Positions 34,814 to 45,028 are shown, counted from the stretch's first letter. The stretch is 64,000 bases of DNA from an uncultured Clostridium sp. (GCA_945871955.1 CAMBXR010000002.1:1-64000); one strand, 5' to 3'. Translations and numbers: made by a program. Notes: generated from the sequence alone by a model not told the origin.

Positions 34814-36742
34814 TTAATCTAATAAATCTTTAACTGTTGGGAATTGGTCTATATTTGTATGAGGTAAGAAACAAGCAGATACAAATTCATCCATGTATGT
34901 TGGATATACACTTAGCTCCACATATGTCATTTGAGAACCTATTTCTTCAAGCTTCTCTCTTGCATCTTTACTTATTAAAGCTAAATAAGAACCAACTAAT
35001 GAACTATTACCTATATATTGAAATTTGCTTCTATCTACATCTGGTAGTAATCCTATAAGTATTGAGTTTTCTATATCTAGATTATTTCCTATTCCTCCAG
35101 CAATATAAACTTTATCAATTACATCAAAATCCATACCTAAGCTTTCTATAAGTACTGAAGCTCCTGAATATATAGCTCCTTTTGCTCTTATAAAGCTATC
35201 TATATCTATTTCATTTATAACTAAATCATTTTCTAAGTTTTCATAATCTTCTTTGAAAGCAAGGACATACTCGCCTATGTCATGTTCATTAAATCTAATT
35301 CGTCTATTATCTAGTCCTCTTTGAATTTTACCTCTTCTGTCTATTACTTTTGTAATTAGCATTTGACAAATTAAGTCTATTATACCTGATCCACAGATTC
35401 CTATAGGTTCACAATCATCTATAATAGTTAATGTTGGATTTAGAGTTTCTTTATCAATTTTAACCTTTTCAATGGCACCAGCTGAAGCCCTCATACCACA
35501 ACTTATTCCTCCACCTTCAAAAGCAGGTCCAGCTGAACAAGCACAACACATCATAAAGTCTTTATTTCCAAATACTATTTCACCATTAGTTCCTAAATCT
35601 ATAAATAAAGTATTTTCTTCACTTGCCCATATTCCTGATGATAGTACACCTGCTGTAATATCTCCACCTACATAACTTGCTACATTTGGAGATAAGTATA
35701 TTAGAGCACTTTCATTTACATTAAGTCCCACATTTTCTCCCATTAATTTAGGAGATTTTAAATATGGTGGTATAAATGGTTCTAATCTTATATAATCTGG
35801 ATAAATTCCTAAGAATAATGTTGACATAGTAGTATTTCCTGATAAAACAACTCTTATTACATTATCTCTATCTACTCCTGTTTTTTCATATATGGCTTGA
35901 ATTAATGGATTAATTGTATCGTCTACTACTGCTTTTCTCATTAATTCTAAATTATTTTTTCTTACAGCAAAAACTATTCTATTTATAACATCTGCACCGT
36001 ATCTTATTTGAGCATTTCCTGATGATGCCTTGTCAATAACTTCATTAGTAGTTAAATTAACTAAGCATACTACAACAGAAGTAGTACCTATATCTATAGC
36101 TAACCCGTATAACTCACCTTCTTTATTTCCAGCTTCTATGTTCAAGATTGTTATTTTATTTTTCTTTTTAAGGTAAGTTAAAGTTATTTTAAAATCATCT
36201 TCTCTTAATATTTTAGGTATTTTTCTTAGTACATCTAATCTAAAATCAATAGCATCTATATTAAGTTCTTGTTTCATATGTCTTTCTATTCTATCTATAT
36301 CGCTTATATTATCATCTATTGATGGTTTATCTAATTCTACATATTGTTTTATAATATTTGTTTGATAAGATAAATCATTTGATTCGATTATATTTTTTGC
36401 TCTTTCAAATAATTCTTTATCAACTTTTTTTCCTACACCTTCAATTTTCATACCATGCATTGAAGATGATAATTTTTCTGGTACTTCTATAGTTATATCT
36501 TCAGTTATTTTTGTAGCACATGCTAAAATATATCCTTCATGCCACTCTTCATCGGTAATATGTACCGTCTTTTCAGTATTACATTTTCCTTCTAATAACT
36601 TTACTTTACATTTCCCACATGATTTATTCCCATTACAAGGTGCATCTATAAAAATATCTGCATTTCTTGCTACATCTAATAATTTTTCTCCTACTTCACA
36701 TTCTACTTCTTTATTATGTGATTTAAAAAAAACTTTAGCCAT
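34814..36742 (-). CDS. Reductive activator of corrinoid Fe-S protein (RACo-like, ASKHA domain)
   Basis: A 642-residue protein. The N-terminal 2Fe-2S ferredoxin domain has Cys36, Cys42, Cys45 and Cys75. A linker follows, then a large DUF4445/ASKHA ATPase domain (GLAIDIGTTSVVVCLVNL, VVLSGNTTM, FIDLGTNGEIV, GSGIIDLI, YIAGGIGNN). RACo uses ATP to push an electron into inactive Co(II) corrinoid protein, restoring Co(I). Its target here is AcsCD, encoded at 40.4-42.8 kb. It follows the gcvH terminator, so it is probably transcribed separately. Start ATG follows GGGGTGATAG. Confidence 0.92.
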   Translation of the reverse strand: MAKVFFKSHNKEVECEVGEKLLDVARNADIFIDAPCNGNKSCGKCKVKLLEGKCNTEKTVHITDEEWHEGYILACATKITEDITIEVPEKLSSSMHGMKIEGVGKKVDKELFERAKNIIESNDLSYQTNIIKQYVELDKPSIDDNISDIDRIERHMKQELNIDAIDFRLDVLRKIPKILREDDFKITLTYLKKKNKITILNIEAGNKEGELYGLAIDIGTTSVVVCLVNLTTNEVIDKASSGNAQIRYGADVINRIVFAVRKNNLELMRKAVVDDTINPLIQAIYEKTGVDRDNVIRVVLSGNTTMSTLFLGIYPDYIRLEPFIPPYLKSPKLMGENVGLNVNESALIYLSPNVASYVGGDITAGVLSSGIWASEENTLFIDLGTNGEIVFGNKDFMMCCACSAGPAFEGGGISCGMRASAGAIEKVKIDKETLNPTLTIIDDCEPIGICGSGIIDLICQMLITKVIDRRGKIQRGLDNRRIRFNEHDIGEYVLAFKEDYENLENDLVINEIDIDSFIRAKGAIYSGASVLIESLGMDFDVIDKVYIAGGIGNNLDIENSILIGLLPDVDRSKFQYIGNSSLVGSYLALISKDAREKLEEIGSQMTYVELSVYPTYMDEFVSACFLPHTNIDQFPTVKDLLD

Positions 36743-36826
36743 TCTATCACCCCAATAATATAATTTTTATAATCACTCAACCTTATATATTACTAAAATA
36801 AATATAAAATACCCTTTATAAGTTTA

Positions 36827-36869
36827 AAAAGCATAGTAAACTTAATTCTATTAAATTTACTATGCTTTT
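36827..36869 (-). terminator. Terminator at the end of the Wood-Ljungdahl operon
   Basis: Long stem AAAAGCATAGTAAA with its complement plus inner pairing, then TTTTTAAAC on the minus strand, after gcvH. Confidence 0.8.
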
Positions 36870-36893
36870 AATTCAAATTAATTTACTAATTTT

Positions 36894-37271
36894 TTATTCT
36901 AATCCCTTTTCGTAATCTTCTCCACTTAATAAAGCATCTAATTCAGATGGATCTGACATTTTTATTTTACAAATCCAAGCATCATATGGAGCTTCATTTA
37001 CATACTCAGGTTCGTCTTCTAATTTATCTTCATTTATTTCAACTACTACACCTGAAATTGGTGCATATAAATCAGAAGCTACTTTAGATGATTCTATTAC
37101 ACCAAAAGTTTCGTCTTTTGTTAATTCATCATCAACTTCTGGCATTTCAACAAATAATACTTCTCCTAATTGTTCTTGAGCAAAATCACTTACTCCTATA
37201 TATGCGTATTCACCATCAACTTTTACCCAAGTATGTTTTGGAGAATATTTTAACCCTGGTAATGTACTCAT
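36894..37271 (-). CDS. gcvH: Glycine cleavage system H protein (lipoyl carrier)
   Basis: A 125-residue H protein. The lipoylated lysine is Lys63 in FGVIESSKVASDLYAP. It carries aminomethyl groups in the glycine cleavage/synthase system. No gcvP or gcvT is in this window; only lpdA (43.6 kb) accompanies it. Start ATG 37271 follows GGGGGAG; the longer frame starts at a TTG within that site. Last gene of the Wood-Ljungdahl cluster, 41 bases after acsB. A link between C1 metabolism and glycine, or another carrier role, is inferred. Confidence 0.95.
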   Translation of the reverse strand: MSTLPGLKYSPKHTWVKVDGEYAYIGVSDFAQEQLGEVLFVEMPEVDDELTKDETFGVIESSKVASDLYAPISGVVVEINEDKLEDEPEYVNEAPYDAWICKIKMSDPSELDALLSGEDYEKGLE

Positions 37272-37312
37272 ATTTTTCTCCCCCAAATATTAATTTTAAA
37301 ATTTTATATTTA

Positions 37313-39442
37313 TTACATTATTGGATCCATTGATAATGCTGGATGTCCTTTTTCTTCAAGGAATGCACAAACTGATTCAGAATCTACAGCTATAGTTTCA
37401 TCACAAATCATATCTGTGAAGTTTTCTATTCCAGCCATTTCTTGAACTGTTTGATTTAATTTATCAGCTACGAAATCTTTTAATTCTTTTGGCATCCAAA
37501 CTATTCTTTCTGGTCCACCTTCAGTATATGCGAATTTTTTAGAAGATATGAAATGTCTACCATGACCCATGAAACCTGGAGTTTGAACTCCACCACCTGT
37601 CATAGAAGCAAGTTCACCGAAAGTCATACCAACTGGAGTTATTCCTGGGAACTCTCTGTTTACTATTATTAATCCATTAGCTTCTGGCATAATACCACAT
37701 ATACATTCGAAGCATCCACATGAAGTCATAGGATCTTCCATTATAGAATAAAGAGTAACTTTTTCAACTGCACCTTGAGATATTTCATTTACAGTTTGGT
37801 TAACTGATTCCCATATACCTTTCTTTTCATCTACACAGTCACCTTTTGCTATTGGTTGACAAGGTCCTGTTGGGTTAAGTTCTTTAGTAGCTTTAGCATC
37901 TAACCAAGAAACTGCTCCACAAAGTCCAAGTCTTTCAGGAGTTACAACACAAACGTGAGCTGGTGCAAATGATTGGCACATGTTACAAGAATAGAAGTCT
38001 TCAACGCTTTCATCAACAAGTGAAGCCAATCTGTCATCTCTAGCTTCATATTTAGCTAAAGCTTCAGCTTTTCTTTCATTTACTATAGCTTCATCAGTTA
38101 TTATAGTAACTTCACATTTATCAACAACAGCTTCGAATTCATCTTTCATCATAGCGTACATAACTTCACCTATATGTTCAAGAGTGAATCCTTTTTCAAC
38201 TGCGTCTTTAGATATTCTTACCCAAGACATATCTCTTTGACCAACGTGCATTAAACCTTCTATATAGTTCATGAAGTAGTGGAATCTTCTTTCAAGAACT
38301 GGTTCGAAGTCTTCTTGCATTGCTTTACCAGCAACATTAACTACTATAGCAAGAGGTAATCTAGTAACACCATCTGCTAATTTAGCTGGATCTATATTTT
38401 CACCTATAACTTCTATTTTATGGTCTTCAACTTCTGCCATTGGTTTAGCTATAACTAATTCCCAAGCAGGAGTTTTATTTCCACCAAATTCGTAAGCCAT
38501 TTCAGCTTTTCTTATTCTTTCACCTTCGAAAGCTGCAGCAAATCCAACTGGTATAGGTATTTCTGTTATTTTTATTTTTATATTTCTAGCTTCTAAAGAA
38601 GTAGCTACAAATTTATCGTAATCTCTTTGAGTTAATAAGTTGCAAGGAACTTCAGTAACAACTTGGTCAGTTATAACTGGGAATCCAAGTGCTATAGCAC
38701 CAGCACCACAAGCAACTATTAATTCACTAAGTGGTCCAAATGCATTTACGAATGCAGGAACCCTCTTAGATGTATATTCTAATAATTGATTTAAATCTCC
38801 TGGAGGAACAGCACCGAATATTAATGCAGCTCTTATAGCAACAGAAACAACGTGTATAACTGATGTTACATCGTATCCTAATGGTATAACACGAAGGTCT
38901 ACACCCATTTTAACTCCAGCTTCGATTGCTTGGTCTATAACTTTTCCTACTAAGAAAGTTAATAAACCTTTAGATTGATAATCTTTAACTACTTTTGCTA
39001 ATGTTTCAGCATCTGGGCATTCACCAAGAACAACAGCTACCCCTGGTATGTCTCCTGTAACTAGAGGAACACCTAGAGATCTTATTATAGGGTCAACTAC
39101 GTGTCCAGCACATGGAGCTTCGTATGGAGTTGGATTTAGAGCATATTTAACTGCTTCAACTATTTCAGCAGCTAAAGCTGTAGCTAAACCAGCATTTAAA
39201 GCTGTTTCTAATAATGGTTTTTCTACTATTAAAGATTTTACTACTGCTAAAGCACCTTCTAAATCTCCTAAAGTAGCCATTTTTTGTCCTGTAGCAGCAT
39301 ATATACATGGAATAGAATATGCTGTATCTGGAAATGCAACTGGACAATCTTTACCTTTTTCTGCTATTGCAGCTGTAAGTGCTCCATTTGCAGCGTCGTA
39401 TGCTTGATGTGCACCTGTGTAAATTATATTATATAAATTCAC
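37313..39442 (-). CDS. acsB: Acetyl-CoA synthase, catalytic subunit of CODH/ACS
   Basis: A 709-residue enzyme that joins a methyl group from AcsCD, CO from CooS, and CoA into acetyl-CoA at the nickel A-cluster. The cluster ligands are all present: Cys486, Cys489, Cys498 and Cys508 for the 4Fe-4S part, and Cys575-Gly-Cys577 for the distal nickel. Their spacing equals that of Moorella AcsB (506/509/518/528 and 595/597) with a constant shift of 20. It uses a GTG start after GGGGGAAG. The gene follows acsE after a strong intercistronic hairpin. Confidence 0.98.
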   Translation of the reverse strand: MNLYNIIYTGAHQAYDAANGALTAAIAEKGKDCPVAFPDTAYSIPCIYAATGQKMATLGDLEGALAVVKSLIVEKPLLETALNAGLATALAAEIVEAVKYALNPTPYEAPCAGHVVDPIIRSLGVPLVTGDIPGVAVVLGECPDAETLAKVVKDYQSKGLLTFLVGKVIDQAIEAGVKMGVDLRVIPLGYDVTSVIHVVSVAIRAALIFGAVPPGDLNQLLEYTSKRVPAFVNAFGPLSELIVACGAGAIALGFPVITDQVVTEVPCNLLTQRDYDKFVATSLEARNIKIKITEIPIPVGFAAAFEGERIRKAEMAYEFGGNKTPAWELVIAKPMAEVEDHKIEVIGENIDPAKLADGVTRLPLAIVVNVAGKAMQEDFEPVLERRFHYFMNYIEGLMHVGQRDMSWVRISKDAVEKGFTLEHIGEVMYAMMKDEFEAVVDKCEVTIITDEAIVNERKAEALAKYEARDDRLASLVDESVEDFYSCNMCQSFAPAHVCVVTPERLGLCGAVSWLDAKATKELNPTGPCQPIAKGDCVDEKKGIWESVNQTVNEISQGAVEKVTLYSIMEDPMTSCGCFECICGIMPEANGLIIVNREFPGITPVGMTFGELASMTGGGVQTPGFMGHGRHFISSKKFAYTEGGPERIVWMPKELKDFVADKLNQTVQEMAGIENFTDMICDETIAVDSESVCAFLEEKGHPALSMDPIM

Positions 39443-39482
39443 TTTTTACTTCCCCCTTTTATGAATTATATATTTATATCTA

Positions 39483-39511
39483 GGCTAAGTTTTAAATTAT
39501 AAAACTTAGCC
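39483..39511 (-). other. Intercistronic hairpin between acsE and acsB
   Basis: A perfect 12-bp stem GGCTAAGTTTTA / TAAAACTTAGCC with a 5-base loop but no T run. More likely an RNA stability or processing element than a terminator. Confidence 0.7.
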
Positions 39512-39568
39512 ATTAAATCTAATTGTAATTTTTATAAATATAAAGATTTTATTTTATTATTTTTTTAT

Positions 39569-40384
39569 TTATCCTTTATAGTCAAATGCAAGGTCTTTAA
39601 CTTCTAAGAAAGAATCTGCATATAAGTTAGCATTTCTTATTATGTCGCAAGATTTTATAGTTTGCATTAATAACTCATCTAATGGGTTAACTATTGCTGA
39701 AGAAAATCCGTTAGCCATTGCCATTGCTAACCAGTTACTATCTAGTATAGGTCTTATATGTTTTGGACAACCATTAGAAACATTTGATAGACCACCAGTA
39801 GTTTTTAATCCCATTTCAGTCATTTGTCTTATAGCATCTATAACATCCATTTGTTTATCTTGCATTCCTTTTATAACTAAGCAAAGTGGATCAAAATAAA
39901 CATCAGTTTCTGGATCTATACCAGCCATAGCAGCTGCTTCTATTAATTCTGTACAGTATCCCATACGTTGTTCATTATCTGCTGGTATACCTTCTTTAGC
40001 ACATAATGCTATTATAGCTGCATCATATTCACCAGCAACTTCCATTAAATGCATTCTATCTCCTGCATCTGCAGAGTTTATTATTGGTTTACCATGAGTT
40101 CTATTATAAACTTTAAGTCCTGCTTCTAAAGCTGCAACATTAGCTGTATCTAAAGCTAATGGAACGTTATTTAATTCACTTTGAAGTAATTTAACTCCCC
40201 ATTCCATTATTTCAGCACCATCTCTTTCAGCTGGTCCTATATTAAAGTCTATTACATGTGCACCTGCATCTAATTGTTCTATAGCTCTTTTTAATATTGG
40301 TTCAGGATCTCTTTCTGCTATTGCTTTTCTTATTGGTGGTGCTATACAGTGAATTCTTTCACCTATGATCATAAATTTTTCCAT
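39569..40384 (-). CDS. acsE: Methyltetrahydrofolate:corrinoid Fe-S protein methyltransferase
   Basis: A 271-residue TIM-barrel pterin-binding enzyme moving the methyl group of methyl-tetrahydrofolate to the cobalt of AcsCD. The IIGERIHC start, DFNIGPAERDG, NSADAGDRMHL and the C-terminal GGLSNVSNG segment match the family. Length matches (about 262-270). Ribosome binding site AAGGGGGA. It lies between acsC and acsB. Confidence 0.97.
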   Translation of the reverse strand: MEKFMIIGERIHCIAPPIRKAIAERDPEPILKRAIEQLDAGAHVIDFNIGPAERDGAEIMEWGVKLLQSELNNVPLALDTANVAALEAGLKVYNRTHGKPIINSADAGDRMHLMEVAGEYDAAIIALCAKEGIPADNEQRMGYCTELIEAAAMAGIDPETDVYFDPLCLVIKGMQDKQMDVIDAIRQMTEMGLKTTGGLSNVSNGCPKHIRPILDSNWLAMAMANGFSSAIVNPLDELLMQTIKSCDIIRNANLYADSFLEVKDLAFDYKG

Positions 40385-40436
40385 ACTAATTTATCCCCCT
40401 TAGATTAATTTATCAGTTATAAATTGTTTATTAAAA

Positions 40437-41801
40437 TTAAACTGTTACAGCTTTTGATTCCATATATTCTTTTAAGAATTTAGGTAATTCCATAGCTTCA
40501 GCAGTACCTACTATAACATTCCAATCTGGTAAGTTATCTTGTACGTCTGCTTGTATTACAGCAACTTTACCTGGTATTATTAAGTCTCTATTCTTAGTCA
40601 TATCAGCTATACCACATTCTTTAACAAAGTTACCTATTACACTACCACCGAATTTACCAGCAGCCCAAGAAGTAAGAACTGAGTATCCACCTGCATCAGG
40701 TATTACTAACCAGCATGGTACTTTAGATCTTTCAAGTTCACCAGTTACTACGAAATAAGTTAAAGCGAAGTCAACAGTTACTAATACTGGAGAATTTTCA
40801 TCTGGGTTATTTATTGGATAAACCTTAGTTTCAACTCTCATTGGTTTTTGAGGGTCAGTAAATAAGTTTTGTCTTAATGCATATAATGGTAATGCTTTAG
40901 CATAGCTTATATCATCTATTACTATGATAGAACCGTATTTAACAGTAAATGCTGATGATAATGCAACTTCCATATTGTCGTCTCCATTAGCTAATTTATT
41001 AACAAATACTATTGATGGATATCCAAATGTTCTATCTTGTTCTTTTAATGCTATTCTTCTTACTTGAACTGCATTAACATAAGTATCTTTTATTGTGTCT
41101 CCAGTTACATCTAATATTAATTCTTTGTATCCAGCTTTTTGAACTAATTCAACAGTTGCATATAAATCTTCTAAACTAGCAGCTTTTAAACCTAAAGCTA
41201 AATTATCACCTTTAACTACTTCTAACATAGCTTCGTAATTATCTTTAGTAGCACCTACTACTACTGGGTTTAATCCTTTAAGTTCTTCAACTGCTTCTTT
41301 AGCAACTTCAGCATCATCTACATTTAATATAAATGCAACTTTAGTTTCAGCTTTTAATTTTTTAATTACATTTAAGAAGTTTTCTTTGTTTCCGCTATAT
41401 GTAACGCAAGCAAATTCAGCCTTCATTACTTCTCCGATTCTTTCATATTCTACTTTGTTTATATTAGCTATTTTAGCTGCTACTTCTTCTTCTGTCATAC
41501 AGTCACAGAAAGCAACTGCAAATCTATTTTTGCTAACTAAAGTTTTTTCATGTCTAAATAATACAGTTTCTCCACCTAGAGTATATTCACTTTCTCCAGC
41601 TCCAACTTTTAAAGTTTTCATTGGAGGTGCTGTAGCCTCTGATAATTTTTGTATAGCCTCATCAGACATGTGTGGACATTTACTTACTTCTACTGCCCCA
41701 CCTGCAACTTTCATAGAGAAAGCCATACAAGTTGGAAAACCACATTCTTTACAGTTTTTCTTTGGTGTTAATTTAAATATATCTAAAGCTTTAAGTGCCA
41801 T
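40437..41801 (-). CDS. acsC: Corrinoid iron-sulfur protein, large subunit
   Basis: A 454-residue subunit. The N-terminal 4Fe-4S motif is Cys17, Cys20, Cys25 and Cys42 (CKECGFPTC...KCP), followed by a TIM barrel and a C-terminal B12-binding domain. With AcsD it carries the methyl group as methylcobamide between AcsE and AcsB. Low-potential Co(I) is lost by oxidation and restored by the RACo-like protein at 34.8 kb. Ribosome binding site AGGGGGA. Confidence 0.97.
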   Translation of the reverse strand: MALKALDIFKLTPKKNCKECGFPTCMAFSMKVAGGAVEVSKCPHMSDEAIQKLSEATAPPMKTLKVGAGESEYTLGGETVLFRHEKTLVSKNRFAVAFCDCMTEEEVAAKIANINKVEYERIGEVMKAEFACVTYSGNKENFLNVIKKLKAETKVAFILNVDDAEVAKEAVEELKGLNPVVVGATKDNYEAMLEVVKGDNLALGLKAASLEDLYATVELVQKAGYKELILDVTGDTIKDTYVNAVQVRRIALKEQDRTFGYPSIVFVNKLANGDDNMEVALSSAFTVKYGSIIVIDDISYAKALPLYALRQNLFTDPQKPMRVETKVYPINNPDENSPVLVTVDFALTYFVVTGELERSKVPCWLVIPDAGGYSVLTSWAAGKFGGSVIGNFVKECGIADMTKNRDLIIPGKVAVIQADVQDNLPDWNVIVGTAEAMELPKFLKEYMESKAVTV

Positions 41802-41830
41802 TATTTTATCCCCCTAACCTAAAATTAATA

Positions 41831-42775
41831 TTAAGCTAACTCGCTTATAAATGATTTTATAGTTTTAACTGACTCTGGATGACGAAGTATTACTGCATCT
41901 GATCCACCTACTAAAACACCTGTAGCAGTAGAGATTTCCATAGCTATACTTCTTTCTTCATTGCATCCCCATTCTGGTTGATCAGCTTCTGTAGCTATTG
42001 CTTCTTTAACATGACCAACTTCAAAAGAAACTGGAGTTACTATAGGAATTTGTAATTGTTTATCATTTTGATTAAATGCTGCAAGTCTAATTCTATCCAT
42101 AGTAGATGCAACATATTCATATCCATAACCAACAGCTGAGCATCCAACATTCATTACTATGTTTTCAGATTTAACGCCTAATTGAGTTAACAAAACATTC
42201 ATTTGTTTAGCTAGGTTTATATCAACAGCTGATTCTGCTCCAACCTTTTGACCATAAGCAAGACCTGCTGCTGCTCCAACTTCTTTGTAGTTATCTTCAA
42301 CTGCTGATAATATTAGTATATTTTTACCTTCTAAAGCTTCAGAAACTTTAGCAAAAACTTTACCGTCTTTTTCTGCTACTCCACATCCAGCCACTACTAA
42401 TGGTAAATCTATTGCATCAGCAACTTTTTTAGCTACTTCAGCACATTCTTCTGGAGATTTATCATCAGCATTAGGATCTGCACCTACAAATCTTAAACAA
42501 ACAAAATCTGCTTCAGTATTATCTTGAACATATTTTGCCCATGCTGCTGGGTCATTTGCCACATCTTTATACATTTCTTTGTAACAATCAATCCAGCTTT
42601 CTGGATATATGTCATTAATTTCTATACCAACTTTTTGCACATTACCTGTTTCACCATCAAAGCTATAGAATGGTAATACATTTTCTCCACCTATTTTTAT
42701 AGCTTTTTCCCCTGTTCCTATTGTTACTTCACTTATTTTTCCAGAACTTTTTTGTGTAGACATTTTAAATGCCAT
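41831..42775 (-). CDS. acsD: Corrinoid iron-sulfur protein, small subunit
   Basis: A 314-residue TIM-barrel partner of AcsC, binding the corrinoid at the subunit interface. Family segments include EVTIGTGEKAIKIGGENVLPFYSFDG and NVGCSAVGYGYEY. It lies 29 bases before acsC and 19 bases after acsF. Ribosome binding site AAGGGGGA. Confidence 0.96.
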   Translation of the reverse strand: MAFKMSTQKSSGKISEVTIGTGEKAIKIGGENVLPFYSFDGETGNVQKVGIEINDIYPESWIDCYKEMYKDVANDPAAWAKYVQDNTEADFVCLRFVGADPNADDKSPEECAEVAKKVADAIDLPLVVAGCGVAEKDGKVFAKVSEALEGKNILILSAVEDNYKEVGAAAGLAYGQKVGAESAVDINLAKQMNVLLTQLGVKSENIVMNVGCSAVGYGYEYVASTMDRIRLAAFNQNDKQLQIPIVTPVSFEVGHVKEAIATEADQPEWGCNEERSIAMEISTATGVLVGGSDAVILRHPESVKTIKSFISELA

Positions 42776-42794
42776 AGTTTTTTCCCCCTTAAGC

Positions 42795-43565
42795 CTATTT
42801 TAATTCTAATTTAGCCACTATTTCTTTCATGGCTACTCTAGATTTTGATTCCTCTGGCAATTTCACTAATGGAATACCATCAGAATCATATTGATATATT
42901 AATTCATCTAAAGGTACAACACCTAAAAGATCTAAATTATGTTTATTGATTTCTTCTTTAACACCATCATTTAAAATTCCATCTGGTGCTTTATTCACTA
43001 TAAGATAAATCTTTCCAACACTTAAATTTAATTCTTTTGCTAAGTCTCTAATTCTTGCAACGGCTTGGATACTTCTTCTTGAACAATCACTAACTAATAA
43101 TAAGGTATCAACATGTTTAGTAGTTTTTCTACTTAAGTGTTCCATACCAGCTTCATTGTCAGTGATGACATAGTTGTAATGGCCAGAAATCTTTTGTACT
43201 TGTTCTCTTAATATTCCATTTACAAAACAGTAACAACCTTCACCTTCAGATCTCCCCATTACTATTAAGTCGTATCCATCTCCTTCTATTAATATAGAAT
43301 TTAACTTCCATTGTAAAAACTGAGCCTTTGTCATACCTCCAGGAAATGAATCTCCCCTTTTTTCAGTCATATTAGCTTCTTCTCTAATTTGACCTATTGT
43401 CTCCTCTACTTCAACACCTAGCACTTCATTAATATTAGAGTTTGCATCAGCATCAACTACAAGAATTGGTTTTTTATTTTCTTTCAATAATGTATCTATT
43501 AAAATCCCTGTAAGACTTGTTTTACCTGTTCCACCTTTTCCTGCTACTGCTATATTATAACTCAT
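42795..43565 (-). CDS. acsF: CooC-type nickel-insertion ATPase (AcsF-like)
   Basis: A 256-residue MinD/ParA-like ATPase with a P loop AGKGGTGKTS (8-17) and a GEGCYCFVN motif whose CxC may bind nickel at the dimer interface. It is one of two CooC-type proteins in the cluster; the other (50.2 kb) has CVCPEH. Its position next to acsD and acsB suggests service to the acetyl-CoA synthase side, while the cooS-adjacent copy would serve CO dehydrogenase. Ribosome binding site AAGGAGG. Confidence 0.92.
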   Translation of the reverse strand: MSYNIAVAGKGGTGKTSLTGILIDTLLKENKKPILVVDADANSNINEVLGVEVEETIGQIREEANMTEKRGDSFPGGMTKAQFLQWKLNSILIEGDGYDLIVMGRSEGEGCYCFVNGILREQVQKISGHYNYVITDNEAGMEHLSRKTTKHVDTLLLVSDCSRRSIQAVARIRDLAKELNLSVGKIYLIVNKAPDGILNDGVKEEINKHNLDLLGVVPLDELIYQYDSDGIPLVKLPEESKSRVAMKEIVAKLELK

Positions 43566-43621
43566 CCGAAATTTCCTCCTTATTCTGTCAAACAGAGCCT
43601 ATACTTACCCTGTTTTTTAGA

Positions 43622-45028
43622 TTATAAAGATGATGGTACTGAATGGACGCATTCACCATGTACATCATGTAAAGCTTCCATAATACCTTCTGATAAGCTT
43701 GGATGCGCATGTATTACTTTTCCAACATCTTTAGCTTTTAATCCTAAACCTACTGCTAAAGATAATTCAGTTAATAAATCTGTACAATGAGGTCCAACTA
43801 AAGTAGCCCCTATTATTACATCGTCTTCATCAGTTAATACTTTGATAAATCCTTGTAATTTGCCTATGGCTTTAGCTTTTCCTAAACCTCTAAAGTCAAA
43901 TCTACCAACTTTATAAGGTGTTCCTTCTGCTTTTAATTCATCTTCTGTTTTTCCAACACCTGCTACTTCAGGTTCTGTATATACACAACTTGGGATAGAT
44001 TTATAATTAACTGTTTCGCTATTTCCTTTTACTGCATTTTCTGCTGCTACCATACCTTCTGCAGATGCCACGTGCGCAAGCATTGCATGTGGAGTTCCTC
44101 CAACTGATATAATATCACCTATAGCGTAAACACCTTCTAGATTTGTTTCCATGAATTCGTTTACTTCAACGAATCCTCTTTCTGTCAATTTAACACCAGC
44201 TTCAGCTACACCAGAGTTAGCTAAGTTTGGTTTTCTACCTGTACAAAGTAGTACTACTTCTGCTTCTAAAGATTTGCCATTGTTTAAGTTAAGTTTAACT
44301 TTATCATCACTAACTTCAAAACTGTCAGTTGCAACATTACACATAACTTTTATTTTGTCTTTTTTGAATTGTCTTCCTAGTGCTTTAGCAGCTTCTGAAT
44401 CCATTCTTCCTAATATTTGTGGAAGAACTTCTACTATAGTAACTTTAGTTCCTAGTGAAGAATAGAATTGGCCGATTTCAGATCCTATAACTCCACCACC
44501 TATAATTACCATAGATTCTGGTAGTTTTTCTAAACTTAATACTTCATCAGAAGTTATAACATTTTTACCATTGTATGGCATAAATGGGAATACTGTAGGT
44601 ATAGAACCATTAGCTAATATTATTTTATCAGCTTTAACTTCTTCTACGCTTCCATCATCTTTAGTAACTTCTATAGTATTTTTATCTATTAGTTTTCCGA
44701 ATCCATCTATTTTTTTAACACCTCTTTTGTCAAATAAGAATTGAATTCCTGCTACTAACTCATCTGTTATTTTTTGTTTTCTAGCTACTATAGCTTGAAA
44801 ATCTGGTTTAACGTCACCTTCAACATTTATACCAAAGTTTTTAGCTTCTTTTACTGTTCTTAAAACATCACTTGAAGCTAGTAAAGCTTTAGTTGGTATA
44901 CAACCTACATTTAGGCATGTTCCACCTAATTTATTTTTTTCTATTACTGTTACTTCAGCACCAAGCATAGCTGCTTTTAAAGCTGCTACATATCCTCCTG
45001 GTCCTCCACCAATTACTGCAACTTTCAT
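43622..45028 (-). CDS. lpdA: Dihydrolipoyl dehydrogenase
   Basis: A 468-residue flavoprotein disulfide reductase. FAD-binding GGGPGG (7-12), the redox disulfide GGTCLNVGC, the NAD-binding GGGVIGSEIG and the C-terminal HAHPSLSE (catalytic His) are present. It reoxidises dihydrolipoyl groups, here most likely on the GcvH encoded in the same cluster. I chose ATG 45028, which follows GGGGGA by 7 bases. The longer frame starts at an ATG formed by the ribosome binding site. Confidence 0.96.
   Translation of the reverse strand: MKVAVIGGGPGGYVAALKAAMLGAEVTVIEKNKLGGTCLNVGCIPTKALLASSDVLRTVKEAKNFGINVEGDVKPDFQAIVARKQKITDELVAGIQFLFDKRGVKKIDGFGKLIDKNTIEVTKDDGSVEEVKADKIILANGSIPTVFPFMPYNGKNVITSDEVLSLEKLPESMVIIGGGVIGSEIGQFYSSLGTKVTIVEVLPQILGRMDSEAAKALGRQFKKDKIKVMCNVATDSFEVSDDKVKLNLNNGKSLEAEVVLLCTGRKPNLANSGVAEAGVKLTERGFVEVNEFMETNLEGVYAIGDIISVGGTPHAMLAHVASAEGMVAAENAVKGNSETVNYKSIPSCVYTEPEVAGVGKTEDELKAEGTPYKVGRFDFRGLGKAKAIGKLQGFIKVLTDEDDVIIGATLVGPHCTDLLTELSLAVGLGLKAKDVGKVIHAHPSLSEGIMEALHDVHGECVHSVPSSL

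Noticed and set aside
39048..39407. 119-codon frame antisense to acsB
   Set aside because: Mirror of a strongly codon-biased gene; acsB is certain from its metal ligands, so this is a shadow frame.
41386..41817. 143-codon frame antisense to acsC
   Set aside because: Shadow frame caused by codon bias; the sense gene has all expected cluster ligands.
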